This document shows, piece after piece, positions 62,321 to 64,000 of a DNA stretch of 64,000 nucleotides (the first letter of the stretch is position 1; each line of letters starts with the position of its first letter). The notes below the pieces were generated by a model. That model saw nothing but the letters and a program-made list of their open reading frames with translations, was not told the DNA's origin and did no database searches. The DNA lies in assembly GCA_028752905.1 (NCBI GenBank), contig JAQNBH010000004.1, positions 8,684,559-8,748,558 on the forward strand, read 5' to 3'. The DNA is from Cladorhizidae sp. MBARI D1340-BT2. Lineage: Eukaryota; Porifera; Demospongiae; Poecilosclerida; Cladorhizidae. The position numbers and the translations under genes are program-made.

Positions 62321-64000
62321 GTTAGGTTATAGCTTGGGAATCTACTACAAAGGCCTCCAGAATGTTTTTGGTTCGGTTATCTGACACACATTGTATGCTA
62401 CATGGCTGTGTCAGCATACACACTAAATTCATATCTGATAGGCTGCCTACATTGGCTTTCAGAGTGACATGACTCCTCCAATTGTCGTGGCTCACCTTGC
62501 AACTCACATGGTTCTCCTTCCAATTTTCTGGGTTCTTGCTCCACATCCACCATTTTATTTCAGTTTACTGCTTCTGTTTGAGTTTTGCCTATATCATAAT
62601 TTTTTTCATCGAAAGTTATATCTGTCATCTTTATCATTTTCCGGTTTTTCTCATCCGAAGAGCCTGTATCCCTTGAAATTCTTGCAGTTGCTTACAAAAT
62701 GTAATTTTTCAGACTTTTATCGAACTTTGGTCTCTCAGAAGTAAGCATAAGCCACACAGCCAAACACTTTCAGATGACTGAAATCTGAGTTACTATCATA
62801 CCACTTCCCATATGCTGTTTTATCTTCCTTGATAACTGATGTTATTGCTTGATTTCTTAGGTGAGCTGCTGTTGCCACTGCCTCTGCTCAAAAGTGATTG
62901 GACATTTCAGCAAGAGACACCATATCTTGCCATTAGCATTTGATTCATTCTTTCTGCTACTCAGTTTTCTTCAGGAGTGCAAGCTATCATCAGCTCATGA
63001 CATATTCCCTTCGACTTTAAATAAGCTTCTAGTTCTCTTGATGGGGGATTATCCGTTTGCAGAGTTCCAACTCTTTTGGCCACATTCATTTGTAACAATT
63101 GCTCATTGAACCTAACAAGCACTTCCGATTTTTGTTTCAAGAAGTAAGCAGCACAACACCGTGAATAGTCATTGATAAATGTCACAAAATATTTTTGTCC
63201 ACCAATAAATCTAGTCCACACACATCACTATGTACTAACTGCAGCTTTCTGATTGAACGAATATCTCCCTCAGGATTAAACAGTTTCCTTTGCATTTTAC
63301 CTTCTACACACAGAACGAGAGTTTCATGGTTTTCGAAAGTTTGATGCCAGATGCCAGAGACAATATGTGCTGTTTATCAATCAAATGCCTGTCAGAGATC
63401 CACATCATTTGTCTGCTCATATGCTGATGCATGCTCTAGAGTAATAGGCTCACAGTCATGTCTACAAGGGAGCCCATACCATGCAGCTTTCCATCACAGT
63501 CTTGGATCCAGCACTTTGAGTGACCAAACTTAAGCATTACCCTTACTACCTGCTGCTCTAACTGAACACAGGTTGCATGAAAGTTGAGGTACATTCAGCA
63601 CGTAATACATTACCATTCATTTAGAGTTGCTCACTTTGAACAGCATGGTTAAGCAGATGTTTCGAACTCCGCATCTACTATTCTCCCATCACCAAGCCCA
63701 ACCTTTTCTGGTATGTCAAACTTCCGACAGTCAATTAAAAGATCTCCCGATTTTCCAGAGTCCACCAGCCACTTGCCCATCTCAGGAAATTACCATAAAC
63801 TGTAAATCATCTCACTTGCTGTCCAAGTCTGAATATTTCTCTTCGGTAGTCTTAGCCTTGTGCTGTGATCTTGAGCTCCCACTGTGATCTTGAGGTCCTT
63901 TCTTTGGGAGAATAACATTGGATGTGTCCACAGTTCCAACAAACAGATGATTTTCGAGGCTTATCTTTCCTGTATGCTCCTGCTGAGTCATCTGCTTGTC
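62320..64000 (-). pseudogene. Ty1/Copia pol relic, running off the right edge
   Basis: Minus strand, from right: zinc knuckle VCWNCGHIQC (63905-63945), protease-like KWLVDSGKSGDLLIDCRKF (63735-63790, D-S-G), VEGKMQRKLFNPEGDIRSIR and LVHSDVCGL (63200-63310, GAG-pre-integrase and first Asp), GGQKYFVTFINDYSRCCAAY (63140-63200), YLKSKGICHELMIACTPEEN (62961-63020), AHLRNQAITSVIKEDKTAYG and HLKVFGCVAY (62740-62870), and near 62340 the linker ITEPKT before RT. RT itself is missing. Many stops. Confidence 0.85.

Overview
The window is animal nuclear DNA that is AT-rich, intron-bearing and crowded with transposons. Its backbone is one split gene on the minus strand, an adhesion-type G-protein-coupled receptor. 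I assembled 13 exons by splice sites, reading phase and domain order (45554 down to 9921). They encode a reelin-like extracellular segment, a GAIN domain, a cleavable GPS motif (H-L-S), seven transmembrane helices and a cytoplasmic tail. The exons cover about 835 residues. The 5' end (signal peptide, more ectodomain) is not found here. An invertebrate, perhaps a sponge, fits the mixture of elements, but this is an inference and no sequence fixes the species. There are no bacterial features, rRNA or CRISPR arrays. || Layout: 1-1103 holds a minus-strand Ty3/Gypsy gag relic with its primer-binding site, followed by its LTR. 2817-8402 is a decayed minus-strand Gypsy element whose pol order is protease-integrase-RT-RNase H. 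9921-45554 is the receptor gene. Its introns hold a pogo-like miniature element (13230-13673), a ~560-bp tandem duplication (16885-17870), an ~11-copy minisatellite (18885-20020), a Gypsy integrase relic (20830-21520), a Mutator-like transposase relic (23960-24996), a fold-back MITE (25911-26162), a complete but broken Mag-like Gypsy (35260-39671), a piggyBac derivative (41912-42908) and a tRNA-derived SINE (44265-44450). || 48298-48730 is a (TCTG)n microsatellite. 49271-57600 is a plus-strand Gypsy element with both LTRs and a 5-bp target duplication. It again has integrase before RT. Its 3' LTR is split by a 2.4-kb DNA transposon with 30-bp terminal inverted repeats. 60460-62320 has two more Gypsy relics, and 62320-64000 a minus-strand Ty1/Copia relic. 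|| The likely functional content is the receptor. The N-terminal fragment would bind an extracellular or matrix ligand, the GAIN/GPS would self-cleave, and the new N-terminus (S-H-F-A-I-L) would act as tethered agonist for the 7TM domain. All transposon coding regions seen here carry frameshifts, stops or lost catalytic residues.
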